Below the pieces are notes generated by a model that was given only the letters and a program-made list of their open reading frames with translations, did not search any database and was not told the origin of the DNA. A stretch of DNA of 64,000 bases from Brassica napus. Taxonomy: Eukaryota; Streptophyta; Magnoliopsida; Brassicales; Brassicaceae. The stretch spans positions 34,432 through 98,431 of the forward strand of contig NW_026014645.1 in NCBI RefSeq assembly GCF_020379485.1, given 5' to 3'. The position numbers were made by a program, and so were the translations under genes. Below are positions 20,451-31,069 of the stretch, one piece after another. Numbering within the stretch: position 1 is the first letter of the stretch; each line of letters opens with the position of its first letter.

Positions 20451-22164
20451 TGTCATGTCCCCGATCCTAGATAGGATCGGCCGGACGGGCCATGGTGCGG
20501 GGAGACGCAGCAGTCAGGCCATTAGACCTTGAGACAAGCGTATCATGGCCCTGAATGAAGGTTATGGGCATCAGTCAGCTGAGACTTAACCAGGATACGA
20601 TGGAAACAAGGGTAAAGGAGCTGGGTGAGTGTTTAGGCAGCTGGACGAGTGTTTGTTTGAGTTCAATCAGCTCGGTTCAGCTGGTATTCAATTCACCATG
20701 ATCTGTTCAGCTCACAGGAGCTGGTGGGCTAGCTCAATCAGCTGGGAACAGCTGGAGGTCAGCTCAATCCAGTGAACGGTGCGTTCTGGTTCGGATCAGT
20801 GTGGGCGAGTCCGGGACGGTTACTGGGCCAGCCGATGGTCCGGGTGCAGGACGGTTCGACCAAATGGGTCTTAGGCTTGGGACAGGGAGCGGGCAAGCTC
20901 CCAGAGTGTGAGCTGAGGCTCAGTGATCGATTTGCCAAAGGAAGAAAAGGGGAGAAACCGCCAAGGGGCGGTTATGGGACGGTTATGGGACGGTTATGGG
21001 ACGGTTTTGGGAAGAATGGATGGGATTTTGGTAACTGTTCGCCCAGGCGGTTGGGGACAGTTTTAATCGTCCTCTCTCTCTCATTTCTGATCATTCTGGT
21101 CGGTTTTTACTCATTCCACACAGAGAGAAACACAGAGAAAATTCAAGAGAGAAAGAGAGACACAAACCTTGGATCGGCCGATTTGATCCAAGAGATTGTT
21201 CTTGAGTGTTCCTGGTGTGTTTGGGCGTGTGATCAATAGGATGGATTTGAGACAGAAAGACAAGGAGAAGGCAAAGGAGAAAGAGAAGGAAGTCGCCCCT
21301 GGAGACCGAACTCCTAAGGTGAGAGGTGTGGCCAAGAGTAACCGGATAAGGCCGCGGGTGATGGCCGTGTGAACCTGGCCAGTTTGGATCGATTGGTCAC
21401 TCCTTACTCTGACTTCTTCTACTCTGTTTCTTCATATATGTTGTGCTATGGAATGTTTTATATTGTTACAGGAAAGGATTCATTGATCCTAAGGCCTTGG
21501 CCTGATCAAATTCCCATGAAAGTCCCTTGTTCTTGTGTGGGCTGTTCATGGCCGAGATCACTATGATCTGAGCCGATTCTTTTGAATCTGATTATGGGAA
21601 TATTTTTCTTCTGAATTATCATGAGTTTTCATGAATTTTATTTGGTATTTGGATCTCTTTTTAAAGGGGTCAGATTTGACATTTTTGATGATTGTTCTTG
21701 ACTAGATTGGATCCGACCATGCAATGTGATTTGATTCTTGTTTTGTAATCTAACCTTGTGATTGTGTGTTTGTTTGTGTTGGATCCAGGACCAGAAATGG
21801 ACCGTGGTAAGGGAAAAGCACCATGAGGACCGCGGTCATGGGAAGATGTGTGGTGATTGGGTTGATTCTGAAAATTGTGTGATTATTGTAGCCTATTGTG
21901 CAACTTGTGAACTTATGCGATTCTAGTGTGTAATCTATTTATTAGGATGATGAATGATGTATGAACCTTGGTTAATATCTATGAAATATCTATTTGCATT
22001 AGTTGTTGCTTGATTGTTTAAGTGTGAATGTTGGAACCTCAAAACTCTGAAAAAGACTTAGAATTATTTAACACTTGAACTTGAATATGAAAGATGGAAT
22101 TGGTTGCATTGTTTGGTGAGGCCGCGGTCTGGTTGGATTGAGGAATCCAGGATCGGGTCTTACA
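20451..22164 (+). repeat. Solo LTR, 1,714 bp, with target site duplication GTTAT
   Basis: It starts TGTCATGTCCCC and ends GGGTCTTACA. GTTAT at 20446-20450 is repeated at 22165-22169. No primer site or polypurine tract adjoins it, so it is a solo LTR left by recombination between the two LTRs of one element. Short direct repeats of GACGGTTATGG lie at about 20970-21005. The block 21369-21788 is absent from the related LTR at 19099-19637. Confidence 0.9.
21369..21788 (+). other. Intron-like 420-bp block within the solo LTR
   Basis: It begins GTGAAC and ends ATCCAG, is T-rich, and removing it gives exactly the sequence of the related LTR near 19264. A 1-base overlap at the ends leaves a chance deletion possible. 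The simplest reading is an intron spliced out of an RNA that was then reverse transcribed to give the shorter copy. Confidence 0.55.
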
Positions 22165-22494
22165 GTTATACACTGTGTCCAGCTTGCTTCCTTTATCTTC
22201 TTCAATTCTTCTAAGTCCCTTGGTCTATTTCCAGACCTATACTTAGTTCTCCCATGATCCATTCTGATCACCCACTTCATCGAGCTTCACCTGGATCTCG
22301 TCCAGCTACCAGCTCGCTTGTCCAGCTCCTTTGAGCTTGCATCTGCCTTATTTTGGTTAAGTTCCAGCTACCTGATTCCCTTAACCACGTTTTGGACCAT
22401 GACACGCTTGTCTTTAGGTCATGTGACCTGACTGGTGCGTCTCCTCGCAATAATTTCTGTCCAGATTATCCTATCCAGGATAGGGGACATGACA
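22165..22494 (-). repeat. Minus-strand LTR fragment, right part
   Basis: On the minus strand it begins TGTCATGTCCCC at 22494, matching LTR starts of the related families. It is the continuation of 19638-20450 across the solo LTR. Its edge at 22494 abuts the satellite, so this LTR marks the left border of the array in this window. Confidence 0.75.
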
Positions 22495-25153
22495 CGAACA
22501 GTCCACAGGAAGGGTCAGCGTGCTGAGTCCAAGGACCAACGTGCTGATATGTGTACTGATGGACAGCCACGGACATCCTGTGTATGCTGACGGACAGACA
22601 CGGACACACACGGACAGCCACGGACGTCCAGTGTGTGCTGTAGGACAGCCACGGACATCCACAGACGTCCTATGTGTGCTGGCGGACACCCACGGACGTC
22701 CTGCGTGTACTGAACAGACAGCCCACGTGGGCCAAAATCACCCAAACAGTCCACGAGAAGGGCCAGGGTGCTGAGTCGAAGGACCAACGTGCTGATATGT
22801 GTACTGATTGACAGCCACGGACGTCCTGTGTGTGCTGACGGACACACACAGACACACATGGACAGCCACGGACGTCCTGTGTGTGTTGACGGGACACACA
22901 CATACGTCCTGTGTGTGCTGACGGACACCCACGGACGTCCTGTATGTGCTGACGGACACACACAGACAGTCACAGACGTCCTTTGTGTGCTGACGGACAG
23001 CCACGGACAGCCACGGACGTCCTGTGTGTGCTGACAGACAGCCACAGACAGCCACGAACATCCTGTGTATGCTGGCGGACACACACAGACACACACGGAC
23101 ACACGCGGACAGCCACAGACGTCCTGTGTGTGCTGACGGACAGCCACGGACAGCCACAGACGTCATGTGTGTGCTGGCAGACACCCGCGGACGTCCTGTA
23201 TGTACTGAACAGACAGCCCACGTGGGCCAAAATCACCCAAACAGTCCACGTGAAGGGCCAGTGTGCTGAGTCCAGGAAGCAACTTGCTGATATGTGTACT
23301 GATGGACAGCGACGGACGTCCTGTGTGTTCTGACGGCGGACACGGACACACACGGACACACACGAACAGCCACGAATGTCCTGTGTGTGCTGACGGACAG
23401 CCATGGACAGCCACGGACGTCCTGTGTGTGCTGGCGGACACCCACGGACGTCCTCTGTGTACTGAACAGACAGCCCATGTGGGCCAAAATCACCCAAAAA
23501 GTCCACGAGAAGGGCCAGCGTGCTAAGTCCAAGGACCAACGTGCTGATATGTATACAGATGGACAGCCACAGACAGCCACGGACGTCCTGTGTGTGCTGG
23601 CGGACACCCACGGACGTCCTGTGTGTACTGAACAGACAGCCCACAAGGGCCAAAATCACCCGAACAGTCCACAGGAAGGGTCAACCTGCTGAGTCCAAGG
23701 ACCAATGTGCTGATATGTGTACTGATGGACAGCAACGGACGTTATATGTGTGCTGACGGACACACACGGACGTCCTGTGTGTGCTGACGGACACACACGG
23801 ACGTCCTGTGTGTGCTGACGGACAGCCACAAACAGCTACGAACGTCCTGTGTGTGTTGGCGGACACCCACAGACACACGCGGACACACACGGACAGCCAC
23901 GGACGACCTATGTGTGCTGACAGACAGCAACTGATAGCCACAGCCGTGCTGTGTGCGCTGGCGGACACCCACGGACGTCATGTGTGTACTGAACATACAG
24001 CCCACGTGGGCCTAAATCACCCAAACAGTCCACGGGAAGGGCCAGCGTGCTGAGTCCAAGGACCAACGTGCTGATATGTGTACTGATGGACAGCCACGGA
24101 CGTCCAGTGTGTGCTGACGGGCACACATGGACACACATGGACGTCCTGTGTGTGCTGACGGACACACACGGACGTCCTGTGTGTGCTGACGGACAGCCAC
24201 AAACAGCTACGAACGTCCTGTGTGTGTTGGCGGACACCCACAGACACACACGGACACACACGGACAGCCACGGACGACCTATGTGTGCTGACAGACAGCA
24301 ACTGATAGCCACAGCCGTGCTGTGTGCGCTGGCGGACACCCACGGACGTCATGTGTGTACTGAACATACAGCCCACGTGGGCCTAAATCACCCAAACAGT
24401 CCACGGGAAGGGCCAGCGTGCTGAGTCCAAGGACCAACGTGCTGATATGTGTACTGATGGACAGCCACGGATGTCCTATGTGTGCTGACGGACACAGGCG
24501 AACACACACGGACACACACGGACAGCCACGGATGTCCTGTGTGTGCTGGCGGACACCCACGGACGTCCTGTGTGTACTGACCAGACAGCCCACGTGGGCC
24601 AACATCACCCGAACAGTTCACAGGAAGGGTCAAGGTGCTGAGTCCAAGGACCAACGTGCTGATATGTGTACTGATGGACAGCCACGGACGTCCTGTGTGT
24701 GCTGACGGACACACACGGACGTCCTGTGTGTGCTGACGGACACACAGACGGACGTCCTGTGTGTGCTGACGGACACTCACGGACGTCCTGTGTGTACTGA
24801 ACAGACAGCCCACGTGGGCCAAAATTACCCGAACAGTCCATGGGAAGGGTCAGCGTGCTGAGTCCAAGGACCAACGTGCTGATATGTGTACTGACGGACA
24901 CCCACGGACGTCCTGTGTGTGCTGGCGAACACCCACGGATGTCCTGTGTGTACTGAACAGACAGCCCACGTGGGCCAAAATCACCCAAACAGTCCACGGG
25001 AAGGGCCAGCATGCTGACTCTTAGGACCAACGTGCTGATATGTGTACTGATGGACAGCCACAGACGTCCTTTGTGTGCCGACGGACACAGACGGACACAC
25101 ACGGACGCACATAGACAGCCACGGACGTACTGTGTGTGCTGGCAGACACCCAC
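22495..25153. repeat. Satellite block 1: core plus 31-bp subrepeats
   Basis: A conserved core of about 115 bp includes CCCACGTGGGCCAAAATCAC and GTCCAAGGACCAACGTGCTG. Cores are spaced by variable numbers of 31-bp subrepeats built around GGACGTCC, giving core-to-core distances of roughly 150 to 490 bp. Both strands show many overlapping open frames because the repeat is poor in stop codons; these are not genes. It ends at the insertion site of the gag-only element (CCCAC at 25149-25153). Confidence 0.93.
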
Positions 25154-26729
25154 TGTTGCGGCCAGCAATTCAGCAGCTGAACCAGAGGTCGACCCAACAC
25201 CCTACTCAACCAGCCAAGGCGCCAACCAGGACATACGTGCACTAAAAAATGCCATATCTTACAAACGAGGAGGGTTTAAATCACGAGGATAATTTTTATG
25301 GATTCTACACTCAATAAGGAGTCCAGGACAATTGGAATATGCCCAAAATATTCACGGAGCAAGAAGTTATGAATTTTACAATTCAGAGGTTTCTCAGCCC
25401 GTCCATCTGCGAGAATGCGACTTTAGAAGAGGATTCAAGCCCAAAGAAGAAGGGGCCTGAACCAAAAACGATCATAGGAGTCAAGAGGAGTTTATTAGCT
25501 TTCCAGAAAGCCCAAGATCTCGGGAAATGGTCAAGGAAATTGGAAGATATGATCAATTTCCCAAAACCGGCCAAACCAGCTCTACACTTGCCTTATTTGG
25601 AAGATCCGGGTTTCACATCGAACCAACCTCAAGAATGGCAACCAGGAGACCTTCTAAGTCATTCAGAGGCACTCTACAACATCATAGGAAGCACCATGCC
25701 ACACTGGATCAGGCGGATCCCAATCAAACCAAAAGATCAAGCCAGTTTGCATCAATTGGCCAAACCGACATCATTTAAGGAAAGTCTTCAACCAATTCAA
25801 CTTGGTTCGACCCAGGGCTATCTATGGGAACCAGGAGATACTCTAGACCATTCAGAAGACATCCAAGACGTTCTCAGCTGGACCAGCACCCAGGAGATCA
25901 GGCGGATCTCTCTTCCCATCAACCTTCCATATTTGGCAACATCTACACTAAATTCTTTGGAGAAGTTTCTACAGATTTTTGCCCAAGACCAACGGCCATA
26001 TTCTCTTTTACTGAGGCCAAGGAGTATTTCAGGAAGGCTTGAAGATCATGGCCACGTCCAGAAGCTATCAAGATACAAGTCTTCACAAGTTTCTCTTTTG
26101 GAAGGAAGCAAATCAAGCCTAACGGCTATATTCCATGGAGTCATCAAAGCCTTTGCTCCCAAGACTTTAAGTTCAAGTTATTTTGTTTCCTTTTATCATT
26201 TTATGACTGTTAGAGTCTGTCCTTGTCGAGCCTATAAAGCTCTAGTCTTTTCTTCATTGTAAATCACCCATTTTTGAAAGTAATAAGAATTATTCAGTTT
26301 TCTAGTTTTCTTAAAACTATTGTTCTAAGTCTTTTGAGTTTGTGTGAAGCAGCTCCAAAGCACCTTGACTTATCAAGGCTCCTTTCCATAGAGTCTTGTG
26401 GCGTCCTCAATCCCCCATCCTTCCATTCCAATTCGTTTGCCAAGCTTTAGAGAGACATCAGTGCAGCAAGCAAAGCACCACCTCAATCCACTTCAATCAT
26501 CAACTGATTAGGCTGAGAGTGTCTGAAGACCAGCAGCCTAATTCCATCCTATCTATCTTTATTTATCTTGTTTTATCATATTAGAAATCATATCTCATTT
26601 TTTTTTGCATTTGTTTTCAGGTTCATCATAACTTGCATTCCATCATATCGCCCATCCGATCATCTCTTTGGTCGACCCATCCAAGCTTCCATCATCCATC
26701 TTGCCCACCCTGAATCCCAGCCTGCAACA
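25154..26729 (+). repeat. 5' LTR of gag-only element (1,576 bp)
   Basis: It starts TGTTGCGGCC and ends CCTGCAACA. Its first 1.1 kb corresponds to the C-terminal coding part of the ORF in the 3' LTR, but here the frame is broken by one extra A near 25246 and a TAA near 25315. TATAAA at 26233-26238 is a candidate promoter. The end of the LTR has a T-rich tract and TTTTCAG before GTTCATC. Confidence 0.92.
26233..26238 (+). promoter_or_regulatory. Putative TATA box, gag-only element 5' LTR
   Basis: TATAAA lies about 500 bp before the LTR end and is repeated at 30576-30581 in the 3' LTR. It is about 25 bp before the stop codon of the LTR-encoded frame, so coding and promoter functions lie side by side. 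Confidence 0.5.
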
Positions 26730-26731
26730 TT

Positions 26732-26743
26732 TGGTATCAGAGC
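26732..26743 (+). other. Primer-binding site, initiator tRNA-Met type
   Basis: TGGTATCAGAGC starts three bases after the LTR end CAACA. The spacer here is TT, against TTT in the CRM-like element. Confidence 0.92.
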
Positions 26744-27488
26744 TTAAGCTCCTGAATCAGGTCCATTCTATCCTTGCATCATTCATCTTGTTTGCATTTG
26801 TTTTTCCATTTATAAATTAAAAAAAAAATTGTTTTTGCATTTTTGTGTTCTTTGTTCATCATAAATTGAAAAGCCATAAAAAGTTGAGATAGGAGACGAC
26901 CTGTTGTCTAGTTTGATTCATTTCATCAATAAAAAGAAAAGAAAAACGTGTTTGCATTCATTCCCCAGCTCCACTTTCCATTTTTAGATTTTGTGCATTC
27001 ATTTCAAAAAAAAAAAAAAGATCTGCATTTTCATAGTTGTTTCTTGCTTTTAAAAAAAAAATAATAAATAAAAAGTCATACCATTTTTAATTTCGTGCAT
27101 ACCATATTTGTTACATATGTATGTTATTTGCATTCAAAAAAAAAAAATCATTCAGCTTAGTTTATATCATTTTGGGTTCAAGTATACATTTTTGTTTCCA
27201 TTTCCGGTGTTTTTGCATTTCATCTTAAGAAAATTAAAAAAAAATCAGTGTTAGTTTAATTTCCATATTTTCTTCCAATTTTTGTTTCTTATCATACCAT
27301 ATTGTTTAATTTCGAAATTTCATTCAGAAAACCAAAAGAAAAATCATTTTAGTATAGTTACTTCATTTCGGTTCATAATTGCATATTTTCTCGGTTTAGT
27401 TAAATTGCATTCTTGCATTTGTTTTATTTTGGTTAGACCAAAACTTTCCATACCTTCACTTTTTCTTTGAGATTGTTTTCAGGAAGCA
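26744..27488 (+). other. AT-rich leader of gag-only element
   Basis: About 745 bp with A-runs and T-runs and no gene. It ends CTTTCTTTGAGATTG then TTTTCAG, a good 3' splice site just before the start codon. The CRM leader (48661-49026) ends in a closely similar way. Confidence 0.75.
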
Positions 27489-30400
27489 ATGGAGGAGGAG
27501 AGACACGGCCAAAACCTAAGGGCCACCTTGAGCCAACAGTCCGCAGCTCTACAAAAGCTCCAAATTAAGATTGCTCAATTGGAGAAAAGAAATCAGGCAC
27601 AAGTCCAACGTCCACATGAAGGAGAAAGGAGATTTGGAAATGTACCAGGGGCAGTCTATGTCGAGCCCAAGCCACCAGATCCTTCAAGGATCAATCAAAC
27701 TCCAACTTCTAAAACCCACAACCCTTATGTTGTTAATTCTCGGTTTGATTATAACTCTTTTGCTGATAAAGTTGAACTCTTTAAATTTTCAGGAAAAAGA
27801 GGTTATCTAAGATGGGAGAGGAACCTTGATGAATGGTTTCACTACAACAACATCCTGAGGAAAGAGAGGCTAGCTTATGCCATTGATCAACTAAAAGATG
27901 ATGCTTTTAAATGGTGGGTACAAGAAGAGGATGATAGATGGTTTTACAAGGAGCCAGCTATCAAAACGTGGAGAGCTCTTAAGGAAGTCATGAGGGATAG
28001 ATTTGCACCAGATTATACAAGGTCTGAAATCCAGGAACTATATCCAAGGAGATATCCAACTAATGGTTCCAAAGAAGCAAGGAAAATTGTGGAACAAGAA
28101 GTTCAAAGAGTCTTGCCTAAAGAGGCCAACTTTCAGCCAAACCAGGGGCACGCCATTGTCCACTGCTTAGAGCAGGAGAGTGACATCGCAAAGGTCAGGA
28201 AGATGAGTACAAGTGTCGGCCAAAACACTTTGATCAGGTCCAAAGACAAACCAGAGCAAGTTATTGTCCAAGTAAAGGCTAAGGTAAGTCCTATACATGA
28301 TAAATCTTTTCATAAATCATCTACCACTTGTATGATGCACTTGTCTTTGTCCAAGAGTGTTATTAGAGGTCTAAAGGAGCCTAGGTACATAGAAGAAGAT
28401 TCGCCAGGCACAAACCTTCCCATGGACCAGAAGGAAGCTCAAAGCACAAAGCAATCAAAGTTGCTTAATAAACCAAAACCAGTGATCCAAGTATCAAACC
28501 AAGGTAAGTGTCTAACACCACCTTTAGATACTGGTTTAAACATTTATATTCTTGGTACAGGGATAACAGATGAGAGCCATATGCTTACTGGAGTTCCAAG
28601 TACCGAACCAGATCATGAGCTCAATCAAAATCCACACCATAAGTGGAAACCGAAATCTGAACAATGTACTGTTCAAGTGCCAAAATCTGAGGTAAAATTC
28701 AGTTTAAACCAGAATGTTTTTATTGATTCTATGACAAGATTAATGCACTTGTCTTGTCCAAGGAAAAGTGAAATTGGTACAGGAAAGCAAGGTTACTACA
28801 AGGCAAACAAAGAACAAGAAGTTCTTACTGCCACATTTGACATTAAGGTTAATTGTTCTATATTTTCTTCAGTTTATAAATCCCTATACTTTGGTATAAT
28901 ACACTTGTCTTTGCCAAGATGTTTTGATCCAGGGATAAGTCAAGAAGAACATAAAAACCGAGCTGAGCTATCACAAGAAGATGGTTATACCAACCAAGGT
29001 AAACATTTGCGAGAAAGGCAGCCATCTAACCAAATCTGTCCAAAGAAGAATATCATTCTTCATCATGCTGATGCACCCAAGGTAAATTCGACCATAACAA
29101 ATTCTGTTCATGAAATTCCAGTATCAGATATAATTCACTTGGTCTTTGTCCAGAATGTTGAAAAATTTTCAGGTTGCAAAGAAGAAAGCTTCAAAGAAAT
29201 CCCACCGGATAATCTTTTGTTGCTAGGAGGATCAAACCCAAAGATGGTCAGAACTGAGCCTGCTAGGAGTATGAAGGACCATCCACTGAAGAAGAGAAGC
29301 AATTCAAAAGTCCATAGCAGAGGCGTGATCCTATCCTATTTGCTGAAAGAAGAGCCACCTGATGAACAATCCATCCCCAAACCAAAACAATATCAAGGTA
29401 AGACCTTAGAATCTCAAAAGAGTATGGAAGCTGACTTGCTCTATCTTGGTGCAGGTTATACAGTTTCGAGGTCGAAACCTTTTCAAGGGGGAGGGAATTT
29501 TTCGGCCAGAAATTCAGCAGCTGAACCAGAGGTCGACCCAACACCCTACTCAACCAGCCAAGGCGCCAACCAGGACATACGTGCACTAAAAATGCCATAT
29601 CTTACAAACGAGGAGGGTTTAAATCACGAGGATAATTTTTATGGATTATACACTCAAGAAGGAGTCCACGACAATTGGAATATTCCCAAAATATTCACGG
29701 AGCAAGAAGTTATGAATTTTACAATTCAGAGGTTTCTCAGCCCGTCCATCTGCGAGAATGCGACTTTAGAAGAGGATTCAAGCCCAAAGAAGAAGCGGCC
29801 TGAACCAAAACCGATCATAGGAGTCAAGAGTAGTTTATTAGCTTTCCAGAAAGCCCAAGATCTCGAGAAATGGTCAGGGAAATTGGAAGATATGATCAAT
29901 TTCCCAAAACCGGCCAAACCAGCTCTACACTTGCCTTATTTGGAAGATCCGGGTTTCACATCGAACCAACCTCAAGAATGGCAACCAGGAGACCTTCTAA
30001 GTCATTCAGAGGCACTCTACAACATCATAGGAATCACCATGCCACACTGGATCAGGCGGATCCCAATCAAACCAAAAGATCAAGCCAGTTTGCATCAATT
30101 GGCCAAACTGACATCATTTAAGGAAAGTCTTCAACCAATTCAACTTGGTTCGACCCAGGGCTATCTATGGGAACCAGGAGATACTCTAGACCATTCAGAA
30201 GACATCCAAGACGTTCTCATCTTGACCAGCACCCAGGAGATCAGGCGGATCTCTCTTCCCATCAACCTTCCATATTTGGCAACATCTACACTAAATTCTT
30301 TGGAGAAGTTTCTACAGATTTTTGCCCAAGACCAACGGCCATATTCTCGTTTACTGAGGCCAAGGAGTATTTCAGGAAGGCTTGAAGATCATGGCCACGT

Positions 30401-30605
30401 CCAGAAGCTATCAAGATACAAGTCTTCACAAGTTTCTCTTTTGGAAGGAAGCAAATCAAGCCTAACGGCTATATTCCATGGAGTCATCAAAGCCTTTGCT
30501 CCCAAGACTTTAAGTTCAAGTTATTTTGTTTCCTTTTATCATTTTATGACTGTTAGAGTCTGTCCTTGTCGAGCCTATAAAGCTCTAGTCTTTTCTTCAT
30601 TGTAA
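27489..30605 (+). CDS. Gag-like protein of the non-autonomous element, 1,038 residues, extending into the 3' LTR
   Basis: The ORF is uninterrupted from ATG at 27489 to TAA at 30605. Residues 5-40 look like a coiled coil. Residues about 90-175 form a Ty3/gypsy-type gag domain with FKFSGKRGYLRWERN and FKWWVQEEDD. No CCHC knuckle is visible. The middle (about 265-660) is polar, Pro/Lys-rich and contains degenerate repeats around HLSL or HLSC. The frame reads through the polypurine tract (FQGGGNF, near residue 668), and its last 370 or so residues come from the 3' LTR. Role, if any, is particle formation for RNA packaging (inference). A caution: the middle also holds splice-like GGTAAG and CAG pairs, so the true product could be spliced. 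Confidence 0.8.
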   Translation: MEEERHGQNLRATLSQQSAALQKLQIKIAQLEKRNQAQVQRPHEGERRFGNVPGAVYVEPKPPDPSRINQTPTSKTHNPYVVNSRFDYNSFADKVELFKFSGKRGYLRWERNLDEWFHYNNILRKERLAYAIDQLKDDAFKWWVQEEDDRWFYKEPAIKTWRALKEVMRDRFAPDYTRSEIQELYPRRYPTNGSKEARKIVEQEVQRVLPKEANFQPNQGHAIVHCLEQESDIAKVRKMSTSVGQNTLIRSKDKPEQVIVQVKAKVSPIHDKSFHKSSTTCMMHLSLSKSVIRGLKEPRYIEEDSPGTNLPMDQKEAQSTKQSKLLNKPKPVIQVSNQGKCLTPPLDTGLNIYILGTGITDESHMLTGVPSTEPDHELNQNPHHKWKPKSEQCTVQVPKSEVKFSLNQNVFIDSMTRLMHLSCPRKSEIGTGKQGYYKANKEQEVLTATFDIKVNCSIFSSVYKSLYFGIIHLSLPRCFDPGISQEEHKNRAELSQEDGYTNQGKHLRERQPSNQICPKKNIILHHADAPKVNSTITNSVHEIPVSDIIHLVFVQNVEKFSGCKEESFKEIPPDNLLLLGGSNPKMVRTEPARSMKDHPLKKRSNSKVHSRGVILSYLLKEEPPDEQSIPKPKQYQGKTLESQKSMEADLLYLGAGYTVSRSKPFQGGGNFSARNSAAEPEVDPTPYSTSQGANQDIRALKMPYLTNEEGLNHEDNFYGLYTQEGVHDNWNIPKIFTEQEVMNFTIQRFLSPSICENATLEEDSSPKKKRPEPKPIIGVKSSLLAFQKAQDLEKWSGKLEDMINFPKPAKPALHLPYLEDPGFTSNQPQEWQPGDLLSHSEALYNIIGITMPHWIRRIPIKPKDQASLHQLAKLTSFKESLQPIQLGSTQGYLWEPGDTLDHSEDIQDVLILTSTQEIRRISLPINLPYLATSTLNSLEKFLQIFAQDQRPYSRLLRPRSISGRLEDHGHVQKLSRYKSSQVSLLEGSKSSLTAIFHGVIKAFAPKTLSSSYFVSFYHFMTVRVCPCRAYKALVFSSL
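29485..29497 (+). other. Polypurine tract of gag-only element
   Basis: AAGGGGGAGGGAA lies immediately before the LTR and inside the ORF. Confidence 0.9.
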
Positions 30606-31069
30606 ATCACCCATTTTTGAAACTAATAAGAATTATTCAGTTTTCTAGTTTTCTTAAAACTATTGTTCTAAGTATTTTGAGTTTGTGTGAAGCAGCTCCA
30701 AAGCACCTTGACTTATCAAGGCTCCTTTCCATAGAGTCTTGTGGCGTCCTCAATCCCCCATCCTTCCATTCCAATTCGTTTGCCAAGCTTGAGAGAGACA
30801 TCAGTCCAGCAAGCAAAGCACCACCTCAATCCACTTCAATCATCAACTGATTAGGCTGAGAGTGTCTGAAGACCAGCAGCCTAATTCCATCCTATCTATC
30901 TTTATTTATCTTGTTTTATCATATTAGAAATCATATCTCTTTTTTTTTTGCATTTGTTTTCAGGTTCATAACTTGCATTCCATCATATCGCCCATCCGAT
31001 CATCTCTTTGGTCGACCCATCCAAGCTTCCATCATCCATTTTGCCCACCCTGAATCCCAGCCTGCAACA
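29498..31069 (+). repeat. 3' LTR of gag-only element (1,572 bp)
   Basis: It pairs with 25154-26729 and ends CCTGCAACA before target duplication CCCAC. The first five bases read TTTTT, against TGTTG in the 5' LTR. It encodes the last third of the long ORF without a break. Confidence 0.92.

Larger units (their letters stand above)
25154..31069 (+). mobile_element. Complete non-autonomous gag-only LTR retrotransposon, 5,916 bp, inserted in satellite
   Basis: The order is LTR 25154-26729, primer site 26732-26743, leader, gag-like ORF, polypurine tract 29485-29497, LTR 29498-31069. It is flanked by CCCAC at 25149-25153 and 31070-31074. It has no protease, reverse transcriptase, RNase H or integrase and must move with borrowed enzymes. 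Its layout resembles terminal-repeat elements carrying only gag (TR-GAG). Several LTR segments resemble the CRM-like element at 47557, for example TTGTGGCGTCCT, GAGAGACAT, TTTCAGGTTC and the CAACA end, so a CRM-type partner is likely. The two LTRs differ at roughly two dozen places by eye, so it is older than the CRM copy. Confidence 0.92.

Noticed and set aside
20772..21239. 155-codon ORF in the solo LTR
   Set aside because: There are no domain features, it lies within a defined LTR, and no second copy of its start is available to test conservation.
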